Shown here: one piece after another, positions 25,672 to 34,733 of the stretch | Numbering within the stretch: position 1 is the stretch's first letter | Layout: each line of letters begins with the position of its first letter | From: Phragmitibacter sp965284365 | GTDB lineage: Bacteria > Verrucomicrobiota > Verrucomicrobiia > Verrucomicrobiales > Verrucomicrobiaceae | Assembly: GCA_965284365.1 (NCBI GenBank) | Contig: OZ260079.1 | Location: 3,286,001 to 3,350,000, forward strand | Direction: 5' to 3' | Length of the DNA: 64,000 nucleotides | Notes under the pieces: model-generated | Database searches by the model: none | What the model was told of the DNA's origin: nothing | Seen by the model: only the letters and a program-made list of their open reading frames with translations | Made by a program: the position numbers and the translations under genes

Positions 25672-27291
25672 TCACTCTGGCATGACAGGCACCGGAGCCA
25701 GCGGCACATTTTTCTTAGCGGCCTTGTCCAGTGTCTGCCGCACCACGACGGAAAGCTCCGCCAAGTCGAAGGGCTTCAGCAAGGTCGCGTTGGGTAGGGT
25801 GCCGTAAGCTTCCTTGAATCGGGATACATCAAGTGGCAACCCGCTGCAAAGCACGACCGGCATGTCTGGCATCATCTCACGAATGATGCGCGTCGCATCG
25901 CCACCGGAAAGTCGCGGCATGGTCACGTCCATCAGTACCAGATCCACTTCGCCTGGATGAGCCTTCACCCAATCCACTGCTTCCTGGCCATCCACGGCGA
26001 TATTGACTTGATAGCCGGCGCCCTTGAGCAGCCGGACGCTGACCGATCTGACCAGCGCGTCGTCATCTACGATCAATAGACGCTCCGTTCCTTTGACCGC
26101 CTTGGCCGTAGCCTGTGGCGCTACCGGTGCATTCTTGCAGGCGCCCGTTCCCCTCGGAAGGAACACTGAAAACGTTGTTTCGCGCCCGGGCTCGGAATCA
26201 CATTCGATCCAGCCACCCATCTTTTCGGCGATGTCGCGGCAGATGGAGAGTCCCAAGCCGGTACCCTCACCTTCCTTCTTGGTCGTGAAGAACCTTTCGA
26301 AAAGTCGTTGCCGCACATGCGGGGGAATGCCCGGCCCATTGTCCTTCACTTGCAGCCGGATGAACTCAGCACCGCCCTGTTTGCTCATGGCAGCATCAGA
26401 GGCATGCCGCGAATAATTTGCAGCCAAGATCGTGATCCGTGGGTCTGGCCGGTCCTTTAGAGCATCCGCTGCGTTGACGCACAGATTGAGAACGATCTGC
26501 TGCACATGGTGCTCGTCTGCGAGGATGTTCCACAGGTTCTCGGGCCAATGCATCTCGACCTTGATGAGCGGGGAGATGGAGTGCTTCAGAATGTTCCTCA
26601 CATCTGTCACGATCGCTCGCAGATCCTGAGTCTCGATCTTGGTGCTCCGGCGGCGGGAGTGATCGAGCAATTGTTTCACCAGGGCGCGTCCACCCATCGC
26701 TGCCTTCATGGCGTCAGACAGAAGGGATGCCACTTCCTCACGTTTTCCGTGATCCAGATTGGCCAACGCCAGACCTATATTGCCTCCGATTGCGGCGAGC
26801 AGGTTGTTGAAATCATGCGTGATACCGCCGGTCAGCTTGCCCAGAACCTCCATCTTGTTGGCCTGCTGTAAGGATGTATCCAGGAGCCGTCTTTCCGTGA
26901 CGTCGTGCCACACCACGACACGTATGGCGCCATCATCGTGTTCCACTTTGGAGAGGCTAGCCTCCAGGACGCGGTTTTGAGGTTTGACGATGTCCCACTC
27001 TGTTTTCTCCCCGGCCAGGAGTTGCTGCCATTTTTCTTCAAAGACAGACTTCGTCGCGAAACATCTCGCCAACTGCTCCTGTAGTGTGCCCGGTGAGGAC
27101 GCACTGATATCAGATGACTTCACGCCAAACACTTCCTCGAAAGGCAGATTGTGATGAACCGCTTTGCCGAAGGCATCCACGACAAGAATAGCGTCTTTGG
27201 TCGCATCGAAGGCGGCGCGCAGAAACGATTGATCTTCCGGCGGCGCAGGGCTTTTCGGCAATTTAACGCTGGATGTGGTGGTAGCGGTCAT
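25672..27291 (-). CDS. Soluble hybrid histidine kinase (PAS-HisKA-HATPase-REC)
   Basis: 539 residues from ATG 27291, chosen because the protein before it has no structure and would overlap the upstream gene. PAS domain at ~20-130 (FLRAAFDATKDAILVVDAFG), phospho-acceptor His in GGITHDFNNLLAAIGGNIG, ATPase motifs NLCVNAADAL (N), DNGPGIPP (G1), GEGTGLGLSIC (G2). A C-terminal receiver follows with Asp in VDLVLMDVTMPRLSGG and Lys in TLLKPF. No membrane segment. It is the last gene of the minus-strand signalling cluster, 35 bases after the receiver-kinase gene, and could form the output stage of a phosphorelay. Confidence 0.93.
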   Translation of the reverse strand: MTATTTSSVKLPKSPAPPEDQSFLRAAFDATKDAILVVDAFGKAVHHNLPFEEVFGVKSSDISASSPGTLQEQLARCFATKSVFEEKWQQLLAGEKTEWDIVKPQNRVLEASLSKVEHDDGAIRVVVWHDVTERRLLDTSLQQANKMEVLGKLTGGITHDFNNLLAAIGGNIGLALANLDHGKREEVASLLSDAMKAAMGGRALVKQLLDHSRRRSTKIETQDLRAIVTDVRNILKHSISPLIKVEMHWPENLWNILADEHHVQQIVLNLCVNAADALKDRPDPRITILAANYSRHASDAAMSKQGGAEFIRLQVKDNGPGIPPHVRQRLFERFFTTKKEGEGTGLGLSICRDIAEKMGGWIECDSEPGRETTFSVFLPRGTGACKNAPVAPQATAKAVKGTERLLIVDDDALVRSVSVRLLKGAGYQVNIAVDGQEAVDWVKAHPGEVDLVLMDVTMPRLSGGDATRIIREMMPDMPVVLCSGLPLDVSRFKEAYGTLPNATLLKPFDLAELSVVVRQTLDKAAKKNVPLAPVPVMPE

Positions 27292-27326
27292 GAGCAGGCG
27301 AAAGGAGGCGTGTCTGCTTGGGGGGC

Positions 27327-28592
27327 TTATTGCAATGGTGCAGTGGCAAGCGCCAGACTGGGGTGGGCAGGGGATGTCTGGGTCTGCTGTAGGGATGCAG
27401 ATTGCTGGCTCTGGTCGGCGCCGGTAGGAAGGCAAAGCGACATCACCGTGCCCCGGTGTTCGTCGTTGTAGGCCTGAGCCCAGCCGCCCAGTCCATGCAA
27501 GGTCATATGACATGTCGCTAGATGCATCCCCATGTAATTGGGGCACTCCTGCCGCACGAAGAACGGCGTAAAAACGGAATCCAGGCGAGCGGCTTCGATG
27601 TCCGGCCCAGAGTCACTGACTTCCATGCAAATGTGCTCGGCCACCCCGGCTTTACCCAGCCGATGTTCCAGGACAATGTGGATCTCATTCGCGGGCTGCA
27701 AGTGCTCCAGCTTGTCTTCAAGGATGAGTCGAAAAACCTGACTCAGCTTGTCTCGGCTGCACGTGACCGTAGGAACTGACTCCCTGGCGGTAACAGATAC
27801 GTGGATGTTCCGGTCTTCCAAGGGCACGTCGAACTGGTCAATCACCTCAAGCCAGAGACCATGGACGGACACCGCGTGATCCTTGGCGAACTGATGCGTA
27901 GCCGGCACGGAAGCCAGTTGCCCCAGCATATCGGTGATGCGGCGAAGCTGTTTTTTGGCCTCCCCATGCAGTTCCTGAACGAACTCTTTATCGTAGTCTC
28001 CGTAAAAGCTCGATTGTTGCTCATCACCACCACCCACCAGTTGAAGATAGGTCTGCATGGGGACCAGGGCATTGCGGATGTGGTGGTTGATGCCTTCAGC
28101 GAGGGCACCATAGCTGGCCAGCCGATCAGAAGCGATTAGCTGCCGGCTCATGGAGGCCTTCTCTTTTAGCAACCGCTCCCGTTCAGCGCACAACACAAAA
28201 TGCTCCATCCCCCCACGCAGGCTTTGTAGCAGCTTGATGGGGTCCCATGGCTTGGCCACATACTGGTAAATGGCGCCATCATTGATGGCAGAGACCGCCG
28301 TGTTGATATCGGCAAAGGCGGTCGCCAGAATCCGGACAATGTGGGGATAAGTCTGCCTCAGATGGGCTAGAAAAACAGTTCCCGGCGTCCCTTTCAGGCG
28401 CTGATCCGAGATCACAACACCGATCTCCTCATGCCTTTCCTTCACAATGAGAGCAGCTTCTTCGGCACTCGGGCAGGTAATGACTTGGAATTCCGCGCCG
28501 ACGAACTGCTGAAAATACTTTAAAGACAGCAGCTCATCATCCACATAAAGAATGCACGGCTGCGGAATAGAAATTCTGTTTTTTCTGTGCAT
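27327..28592 (-). CDS. Response regulator with C-terminal kinase-like domain (PhcR/PhcQ-like)
   Basis: 421 residues. N-terminal receiver (ILYVDDELLSLKYFQQFVGA, Asp in GVVISDQRLKGTPG, Lys in YVAKPWDP), then a coiled linker (CAERERLLKEKASM), then a kinase-like part with HisKA-type GALAEGINHHIRNALVPMQT. The ATPase part is degenerate: VFRLILEDKLEHLQ where the N-box Asn should be, DSGPDIEAARLDS as a weak G1, no clear G2. A receiver followed by a kinase-like region is the layout of PhcR and PhcQ from the Ralstonia phc locus. It starts 31 bases after the large membrane kinase and probably receives its phosphate. Confidence 0.88.
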   Translation of the reverse strand: MHRKNRISIPQPCILYVDDELLSLKYFQQFVGAEFQVITCPSAEEAALIVKERHEEIGVVISDQRLKGTPGTVFLAHLRQTYPHIVRILATAFADINTAVSAINDGAIYQYVAKPWDPIKLLQSLRGGMEHFVLCAERERLLKEKASMSRQLIASDRLASYGALAEGINHHIRNALVPMQTYLQLVGGGDEQQSSFYGDYDKEFVQELHGEAKKQLRRITDMLGQLASVPATHQFAKDHAVSVHGLWLEVIDQFDVPLEDRNIHVSVTARESVPTVTCSRDKLSQVFRLILEDKLEHLQPANEIHIVLEHRLGKAGVAEHICMEVSDSGPDIEAARLDSVFTPFFVRQECPNYMGMHLATCHMTLHGLGGWAQAYNDEHRGTVMSLCLPTGADQSQQSASLQQTQTSPAHPSLALATAPLQ

Positions 28593-28623
28593 TATAGTTA
28601 ATATGGCTAATATTTCAGTTATA

Positions 28624-31428
28624 TCAAGTAACCATTACAGAAATTTGAGGGTCTGAACTAAGGCTATACTCAGTGGCTGGGGCAAACCGGAGGACAAATT
28701 TGGCGCCTGATCCCGGTTCGGACTGCACGGCAATAGTCCCGCCGTGAGCTGTGATGATGCGGTAGCAGAGCGACAGGCCCATACCGGTGCCTTCGCCACT
28801 TGGCTTCGTGGTGAAAAATGGATCGAAGATGCGGGCCAGGTTTTGGGGGGCAATACCCGGCCCGTTATCCCGGATGATGACTTCGATCTGTTGCTTCAAC
28901 TGACGGGCTTCCACCCAGATTTGCCGGCCATCCTTTGGTGTTATGGGGTGACTCGCCAGCGCATCGACGGAATTCTTGATGATGTTAATGAAGACAAGCG
29001 TGAGCTGATTCCGGTCGCCACTCACGCAAAGAGCTGGATCAATCTCTTCGTGGATTTCAACCATGCTTTCTTTCACTTGTGGCGTCAGCATGCGGACGGC
29101 GCTTTGCAGTGGATCCGCCAGGGCACAGGTAGCGCCTAGCGCCGTCTCGGGGTGACAGAACGTGCGTAGATCGGAAACGATGGTAGCGATTCGATCCATG
29201 CCCTCACGAAGGTCGGAAACGATGTCGCCGATCTCCTCACTGGACCCGTCGGGCAGTTGCTTGGCTTGCCGGTCCAGGACATACAACGCGCTCCGGGCGA
29301 AGTTCAGCGGGTTGTTGATCTCGTGCATGATGCCGCCCGTGAGAATGCCCAGCGCCGCCATCTTCTCAGATTGCATCAGTTCGTTTTCCTTGCTCCGAAG
29401 TTCCGTGAGCGTCTCTTCGAGCTGAGTATTGCGCGACTCCACTTCCTTTCTCAACTGGAAGGCCGTCACCAGGTTATGCACCCGGGTATGGAACTCAGTA
29501 AGAGAGAAAGGTTTGACCAGCACATCATTGGCGCCGTTGCGCAGCGCCGTCATTTTGACATCCTCGTCGGAACGCGCCGTCACGAGCATGATCGGCATCG
29601 AACCTTGTGGCCCCCTGGCCCGCAGCGCCTGACACAGCGCTAAGCCATCCAGATTCGGCATCATGTAATCGGAGATGATCAGATCCGGCTTGAATTTCTC
29701 AGCCAGGGTCAAAGCGCTCATCCCCTCGGAAGCTTCAATCACCCGGAATTTGTCCTCCAGTTCGGATCGGATGAACCGCAACATTCCGGGCTCGTCGTCG
29801 GCTATCAGCACCAGCGGTTTGCTTAGATCTTCTTCTCCGGGAGCCGGATAAGTTTGATTGACCGAAGGCGGCGGCATTACCTCGGCAAGAGCCTGAGATT
29901 GTTCCGCTTCCTTGTAGATGGACTTAATCCAGGCCGCTAACGCATTTTCTCCCGCGGCGGGCATGGTATGTTGGTCTTCGTCCTTCCCTGCCTCAGTCAG
30001 CAGGGGATTTTCGGAGAGTGTTTCCGCCGATGCTTCAATCGCGGACTCAGTGGGTCCACCCAGGTAAACTTCCACGCCTTCGCGACGGATGGGCAGCGTG
30101 ACCCTCATCGTCGTGCCTTTGCCGACTTGGCTCTCGGCTTCCACGCGACCGCCCATGCGCTCCACGAACTCCTTCACCACCGAAAGTCCCAACCCGGTTC
30201 CAGGATGTTGGCGGGTGGACGACGTATCCGCTTGCCAGAAGCGGTCAAAGATGAAAGGGAGGCTTTTCGTAGGGATACCGATCCCCGTGTCGGTGACTTC
30301 GATGATGAGATCCTCCTGCAACTCACGGACTCTGAGAAATACCTTTCCGCCGCTCGGCGTGAATTTCACGGCGTTGAACAACAGGTTCAGCACCACTTTT
30401 TCCAGCTTGTCTTCATCCCCGCGCACCTGATCGAGATGGCTGCGGTAGGCCTGACCAACTTCCACGCCGCCGTGCTGCGCCATGGATTTGAGTGAAAGGA
30501 GCAACCGGGAAGTAAAGGCGGGTAGCGAGAACGGATGGGAGGCAAACTGCATCCGGCCCGAGTTGGCACTGGAAATATCCAACAGGTCGTTGATCAACCG
30601 CAAAAGGCGCAGGGCATTCTTGTAGATCCCGTTGAGTTCGGTCGATAGCCCTGGCCGCTCGTGAGAGTCCATGTTTTCCGCGGCATAGAGCCTCTGCAGC
30701 CTCTGCAGTGGCGCGAGCATAAGGGTGAGGGGAGTCCGCAACTCATGCGTCACATTAGAAAAGAAATCGGTCTTCAGCCGATCCATCTCTACCAACCGAT
30801 TGTTCTTCTCTTCCAGTTCCTTCTGGTTATCGGCCAGCCGGAAACGCGAGATCACCTCGTTCTCTCGAATGCGTTGGTGCACATGGCTGCCCGTCGCGAT
30901 GATGATGCTGTTCGCGACCAGGAAGATCATGTTGTTAATGAATTGACCCTCGTCCACGCCATTTCGGATCACGGGGTCCAACAGCAGTGGCACCGTCGCC
31001 ATAAAAAAAAGGCTGATGGTGCAGAGGATCGCGATCAGGCACTCCACGTAGCTCCACTGATAAAGATAGCCCACCCCCACCAGACAGAGTGCCAAGCCCG
31101 CGTAATACGGCGAAGCGGGATCACCGCATCGGTGAATCATCCATACAATGCAGATGACCGGCATCATGGGCACAAGCAGCATCAACAGCCGCAGGTACTT
31201 CTGCCCGAAAGCCAGAAAAGTAAGGGCGAGCAGGAAGATTTCTACCGAGGACACCAGTACCCGCGCCGAAAGGAATGACCACCACAGGTGTGGATAAGCG
31301 AAATAGTCCAACAGCGAACATGCCGGAACCAATGTCATGGCGATGACGCTCAACACCCGCACATTGCGAAGCATGACCCGGCGATTCTCCTCTTGGAGAG
31401 GAGTTAGCCAGGGTGAGGATTCTTCCAT
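28624..31428 (-). CDS. Membrane hybrid histidine kinase with two kinase cores (PhcS-like input)
   Basis: 934 residues from ATG 31428 (MEESSPWLTPLQ). An N-terminal region of about six hydrophobic spans (~25-185), with no periplasmic ligand domain, suggests sensing of a membrane-soluble signal. First kinase core: SNVTHELRTPLTLMLAPLQR (His ~228), FNAVKFTPSGG, DTGIGIP, GTGLGLSVVKEF. Receiver: LVLIADDEPGMLRF, Asp in LIISDYMMPNLDG, VKPFSLTEF. Second kinase core: GGIMHEINNPLNFARSALYV, NIIKNSVDAL, DNGPGIAP, GEGTGMGLSLC. PhcS of Ralstonia is a six-span sensor kinase. The gene shares a strand and probably an operon with the receiver-kinase and hybrid kinase downstream. AT-rich promoter DNA precedes it. 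Confidence 0.93.
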   Translation of the reverse strand: MEESSPWLTPLQEENRRVMLRNVRVLSVIAMTLVPACSLLDYFAYPHLWWSFLSARVLVSSVEIFLLALTFLAFGQKYLRLLMLLVPMMPVICIVWMIHRCGDPASPYYAGLALCLVGVGYLYQWSYVECLIAILCTISLFFMATVPLLLDPVIRNGVDEGQFINNMIFLVANSIIIATGSHVHQRIRENEVISRFRLADNQKELEEKNNRLVEMDRLKTDFFSNVTHELRTPLTLMLAPLQRLQRLYAAENMDSHERPGLSTELNGIYKNALRLLRLINDLLDISSANSGRMQFASHPFSLPAFTSRLLLSLKSMAQHGGVEVGQAYRSHLDQVRGDEDKLEKVVLNLLFNAVKFTPSGGKVFLRVRELQEDLIIEVTDTGIGIPTKSLPFIFDRFWQADTSSTRQHPGTGLGLSVVKEFVERMGGRVEAESQVGKGTTMRVTLPIRREGVEVYLGGPTESAIEASAETLSENPLLTEAGKDEDQHTMPAAGENALAAWIKSIYKEAEQSQALAEVMPPPSVNQTYPAPGEEDLSKPLVLIADDEPGMLRFIRSELEDKFRVIEASEGMSALTLAEKFKPDLIISDYMMPNLDGLALCQALRARGPQGSMPIMLVTARSDEDVKMTALRNGANDVLVKPFSLTEFHTRVHNLVTAFQLRKEVESRNTQLEETLTELRSKENELMQSEKMAALGILTGGIMHEINNPLNFARSALYVLDRQAKQLPDGSSEEIGDIVSDLREGMDRIATIVSDLRTFCHPETALGATCALADPLQSAVRMLTPQVKESMVEIHEEIDPALCVSGDRNQLTLVFINIIKNSVDALASHPITPKDGRQIWVEARQLKQQIEVIIRDNGPGIAPQNLARIFDPFFTTKPSGEGTGMGLSLCYRIITAHGGTIAVQSEPGSGAKFVLRFAPATEYSLSSDPQISVMVT

Positions 31429-31493
31429 GATTACAGAATTTGTGTAAATAATACTCCAATTTCTATAATATATCATATTTTTTATAATAAATA
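31429..31493 (-). promoter_or_regulatory. AT-rich putative promoter of the kinase operon
   Basis: About 65 bases of strongly AT-rich DNA, including runs like TATAATATATCATA, between the terminator of the methyltransferase gene and the kinase start. In a G+C-rich genome this contrast suggests a promoter; the exact elements were not resolved. Confidence 0.4.
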
Positions 31494-31531
31494 CAAACGA
31501 AAAGGGGCTTCAGGTTTGACCCTGAAGCCCC
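31494..31531 (-). terminator. Intrinsic terminator after the receiver-methyltransferase gene
   Basis: Perfect 11-bp stem (31504-31514 with 31521-31531, loop tttgac) followed, on the minus strand, by TTTTCGTTTG. It lies 23 bases after the stop codon. It separates the methyltransferase transcript from the kinase operon. Confidence 0.82.
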
Positions 31532-31553
31532 AGAATTCACTTCCAGCCGGTGC

Positions 31554-33497
31554 TTACGCCTCGGGTTTGCGCATGTGGAGGAAGATTTCCGTTTTACCCG
31601 GAGAAAAGACCGTCTGCGTCTCTGGATTGAGGCTGTCGTCTACCGCCATCACCCGGACTTCCGGTTCTTCGCGGTGGATCAGTCGCCAGTCCAGAACGTA
31701 GTCCATGAACGCCCGCATGGGGTTGGGAGGAGCAAAGTTGGTCGCTACGATGGCCGCCCCTGGTGCCGCCATTTCCCAGAAAATCTCCAGTATGCGTTTG
31801 CAGACTCTCTCCGAGAGGTAGTCAAAAAGGCCTGCGCAATAGAGGATGTCATATTTACCGCGCGCCAGCATCCCAGACCTCAACAGTCGAGGCTGGGTCA
31901 CAAGCCGCGTCCCTTGCGCCAGCATTTGCTGCACAGAGAATTCCTGGATGTCGACTTCGGTGCTCCGGCCGGTCGCTGCCTTCGCTTCTGCCATGCGTTC
32001 CCGCGCGTATTTCACGGTCGTTGGATTGAAGTCAAAAAGGGTAAACGCGGCCTGCTCGGAGATCGCCTCGTTACGGATCAAACGCTGAACTTCGGGAGCG
32101 CAACCGCAGCCCAGGCTTAGAATACGGGCCGGACGGCCTTTCTCAGCGACTGTCCGTTCGATCTCAGTCTTGAGGAAGTCTTCCATGTAGCAAACACGGT
32201 GACGATAGGTGGCGCAGGCCCCACTCCGAATCACCCACGCGTTGAACACGCGGGAAAACAGAGATTTGCCCTCGAAGGGATAGCCCAGCATGTAATTCAT
32301 CACACCAAAGTCGCCAGGATAGAAAAGCGGCTTGGTAAAAGCCCGGTGGACGAACGGGGAGCACAGGGTAAGGGGGTGCAGTCGCGCCCTCACATATTCC
32401 GCGTGGTAGCCGATCAAGTCCGCAGGAATGCGCAGAGACTCGTCTTCGAAAACCTTGAACACCTTGTCCAGAGCAGGGCCGGTTTCTTGCATGAGCCATT
32501 CAAGCCTGGTTTCCTCGTTGGCGAGGTCTCGTGCTCCTTCCTGAACCCAGGAAAGCTCAACGCCATCAAGCCAATCTTTGAGTTCCTGTAAAAGGGCAGA
32601 CACATCCGCGACCGCGAGTTTGAAGGAAGGCAGGATCTGCGAGGTGGACTCCCATTTTGTGAGGAAGTCCGTCGTTGCCTCATTCAAATGCTGGGTCGGG
32701 ACCCCATTGGAATTCTCTGTCCAGCTACCATGCAAAGTGAATTCACAGATGTGGCTGGAGCCAGTGGGTATCACATGCTGTAGCGTGCCGGCGCCTTCGT
32801 AGGCCATCGAACTTCCCACCCAGACTTGGATATTCTGCAGGTCATCACCTGCGGTGAGGCCCCACTGGGAATCATAAACTTCACCATGAAGCACATTCCG
32901 GCTCAGCCGAAGCACCTTGGCTTCGATCTTCTGCCCTGCGGGAAGATGGATTTCCATCCGGTTGTCGGAAGGCACTGTCGGCATACGGCCGCGCCACAAA
33001 TCGACCACGGCAGTTTGCCTTCCGGCCGCCGGCGTGAGATTCCCACCTGAGAGCTCCGAAGCAGCGGGGAGTTTCAAACAGCGCGAGATCACCGAAACAA
33101 GATCGGTTAATTCAAAGGGCTTGATCATGTATTCCAAAGCCCCCAGCGCGATCGCCTGCCGGGCAACTTCGAGATCGGCGTAACCACTGATGATAATTAC
33201 CGGCACCTTTGGATGCATCGCGCGGAACATCCGGAGTCCCTCCAGTCCATTTTCCCCCGGCATGGAGTAGTCCATGACCACGGCAGACGGCGGACGGCTG
33301 CCGGCTTCTTCCAAAGCTTCAGCTACTGAACCCAAGGCGTGAACCCGGCAGGTCGATGCCAAGGCTCTTGTGAACAGTTCTCTCTGCGCCGGCTCATCAT
33401 CCACCACCAAAACCACTCCTGAGGATTTGCGTGGTCTACCTCCGACATTGCTGCCGGAGAGTTCTGTGTCAAACGCGGGCTGAATAGGCATAACCAA
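31554..33497 (-). CDS. Receiver-linked SAM-dependent methyltransferase (PhcB-like)
   Basis: 647 residues. Receiver at ~27-145: VVLVVDDEPAQRELFTRALA, Asp in AVVMDYSMPGENG, Lys in YMIKPFELTDL. A middle domain at ~185-275 has a PilZ-like look (RMEIHLPAGQKIEAKVLRLS). The C-terminal ~340 residues match the family annotated as 3-hydroxypalmitic acid methyl ester synthesis proteins (PhcB type): HPLTLCSPFVHRAFTKPLFY, PGDFGVMNYML, YPFEGKSLFSRVFN, and SAM motif I ILSLGCGCAPEVQRL. PhcB makes a diffusible methyl-ester quorum signal in Ralstonia. Here a receiver would place synthesis under phosphorylation control. Start is ATG 33497 or the ATG at 33491. It is followed by a strong terminator. Confidence 0.85.
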   Translation of the reverse strand: MVMPIQPAFDTELSGSNVGGRPRKSSGVVLVVDDEPAQRELFTRALASTCRVHALGSVAEALEEAGSRPPSAVVMDYSMPGENGLEGLRMFRAMHPKVPVIIISGYADLEVARQAIALGALEYMIKPFELTDLVSVISRCLKLPAASELSGGNLTPAAGRQTAVVDLWRGRMPTVPSDNRMEIHLPAGQKIEAKVLRLSRNVLHGEVYDSQWGLTAGDDLQNIQVWVGSSMAYEGAGTLQHVIPTGSSHICEFTLHGSWTENSNGVPTQHLNEATTDFLTKWESTSQILPSFKLAVADVSALLQELKDWLDGVELSWVQEGARDLANEETRLEWLMQETGPALDKVFKVFEDESLRIPADLIGYHAEYVRARLHPLTLCSPFVHRAFTKPLFYPGDFGVMNYMLGYPFEGKSLFSRVFNAWVIRSGACATYRHRVCYMEDFLKTEIERTVAEKGRPARILSLGCGCAPEVQRLIRNEAISEQAAFTLFDFNPTTVKYARERMAEAKAATGRSTEVDIQEFSVQQMLAQGTRLVTQPRLLRSGMLARGKYDILYCAGLFDYLSERVCKRILEIFWEMAAPGAAIVATNFAPPNPMRAFMDYVLDWRLIHREEPEVRVMAVDDSLNPETQTVFSPGKTEIFLHMRKPEA

Positions 33498-34034
33498 TTA
33501 ATTTATTAAAAATAGAATAGCACTGATATGAGCAAATCATTAACCAAATTAAATGCATATGTTTAGCTTTTTTGCATTTAGACATAAATTAGTGAAAGCG
33601 CATGGAACAACTTAAGATTTGATCCTAAGGGTGATCCTTAATGCCAACAGGCGTGCTGCCCAACAAAATGCTGCGGCCAGTATCAGCTGCTTTTCCCTTG
33701 GCCCTAGCCCGAAAACGTATAGCCTAACCGCTGTTTGCAGCGGAATTTGCTGCTAGTCGAGGCCTTGGTTTTTAAGTAATTCTAGTAATAAACTTACGTC
33801 AAAGTTACCTAGGTATAACTTTGCCTATAACCCGCAGAAAAGCCCCCGCATGCATCTCGACGGGCTTAAGATCACTCGTCGCCAGTCGGTTGCCAAACAA
33901 CGCCAGCATAAGCGGCTCATCCAGGCCGTATAAGGCCATTCCTCACCAGGATGACCGTGAGGCTATCAAGTCGCGTTTAACTCGCAGATGCGAATTCAGC
34001 GAAGTATTACTCCGATCGCTCGAAAGTGTGACGA
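33498..34034. other. Intergenic region, 537 bp
   Basis: AT-rich near 33498-33620, a likely promoter for the methyltransferase gene. The remainder shows no gene, tRNA or strong repeat. Confidence 0.45.
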
Positions 34035-34652
34035 TCATATTCCCGGCGCGTTCATCGGCCGAAACAGACCCACCATCACGCCCTGAATTACCAATTCGCG
34101 TGCGGGGATCAAATCGGGATATCGGGGATTTTCAGCCCGCAAAAAAGGCGACCCATTTTCCATGAGGTAACGCTTCAGGGTGCTTTCGCCATCCAGCAAG
34201 GCGGCGACGATATCCTTGGGGCGGGGCTCCCGCTGGTCCAGAATAACAAAGTCTCCGTCCTGGATATGGGCTCCTGTCATGGAGTCTCCACGCACCCGCA
34301 ATGCAAAAGGTTTGGCCCGGGTAGATAGCCCCAGCATTCTCGAATCGATGGTCAGCGTGGTCTCCGCCTCTTCTTGAGGGTTGTCGGCCGCAAAACCCGC
34401 CGGAATTAGACCGAACACCGGGATACCAATGGTATCCCGATTCAAGTCATCGGGAAAAACAACCGCGCGCGCTTTGCCTGCCAGTCGCTTGATCACGCCT
34501 TTTCGTTCCAGCGCCCGTAGATGGCTCATGGCCGCAGTCTGGCTGGCGAATCCGAAGTGCTGCTGAATGTCACGCGTGGACGGCATGACACCGTATGACC
34601 GCTGATAGAAGCGGAGGAAATCCAGAAGTTCCTGCTGTCGATCGGTTAACAT
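34035..34652 (-). CDS. lexA: LexA repressor
   Basis: 205 residues from ATG 34652 (MLTDRQQELLDFLRFYQ). N-terminal winged helix (GVMPSTRDIQQHFGFAS), self-cleavage region IPVFGLIPAGFAADNPQEEA with the scissile Ala-Gly, catalytic Ser in VRGDSMTGAHIQDGDF and Lys in ESTLKRYLMENG. It represses SOS genes and cleaves itself when RecA binds DNA damage. A 13-base palindrome just upstream (34663-34675) is a candidate autoregulatory operator. It is transcribed divergently from the TPR gene, which might share its control. Confidence 0.95.
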   Translation of the reverse strand: MLTDRQQELLDFLRFYQRSYGVMPSTRDIQQHFGFASQTAAMSHLRALERKGVIKRLAGKARAVVFPDDLNRDTIGIPVFGLIPAGFAADNPQEEAETTLTIDSRMLGLSTRAKPFALRVRGDSMTGAHIQDGDFVILDQREPRPKDIVAALLDGESTLKRYLMENGSPFLRAENPRYPDLIPARELVIQGVMVGLFRPMNAPGI

Positions 34653-34662
34653 ACGCTTATGA

Positions 34663-34675
34663 TGAACACTGTTCA
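34663..34675. promoter_or_regulatory. Candidate LexA operator
   Basis: TGAAC-ACT-GTTCA, a perfect palindrome around three bases, 10 bases upstream of lexA and 58 bases upstream of the divergent TPR gene. LexA genes are usually self-regulated, so position supports the call. The form differs from the TGTTC-N4-GAACA box I recall for Verrucomicrobia. Confidence 0.55.
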
Positions 34676-34733
34676 GTCGCGCAGTCAAGTTTTTTATAGT
34701 TGGTAGCAGCGCCTCCGCTCACCATATTGTGAC

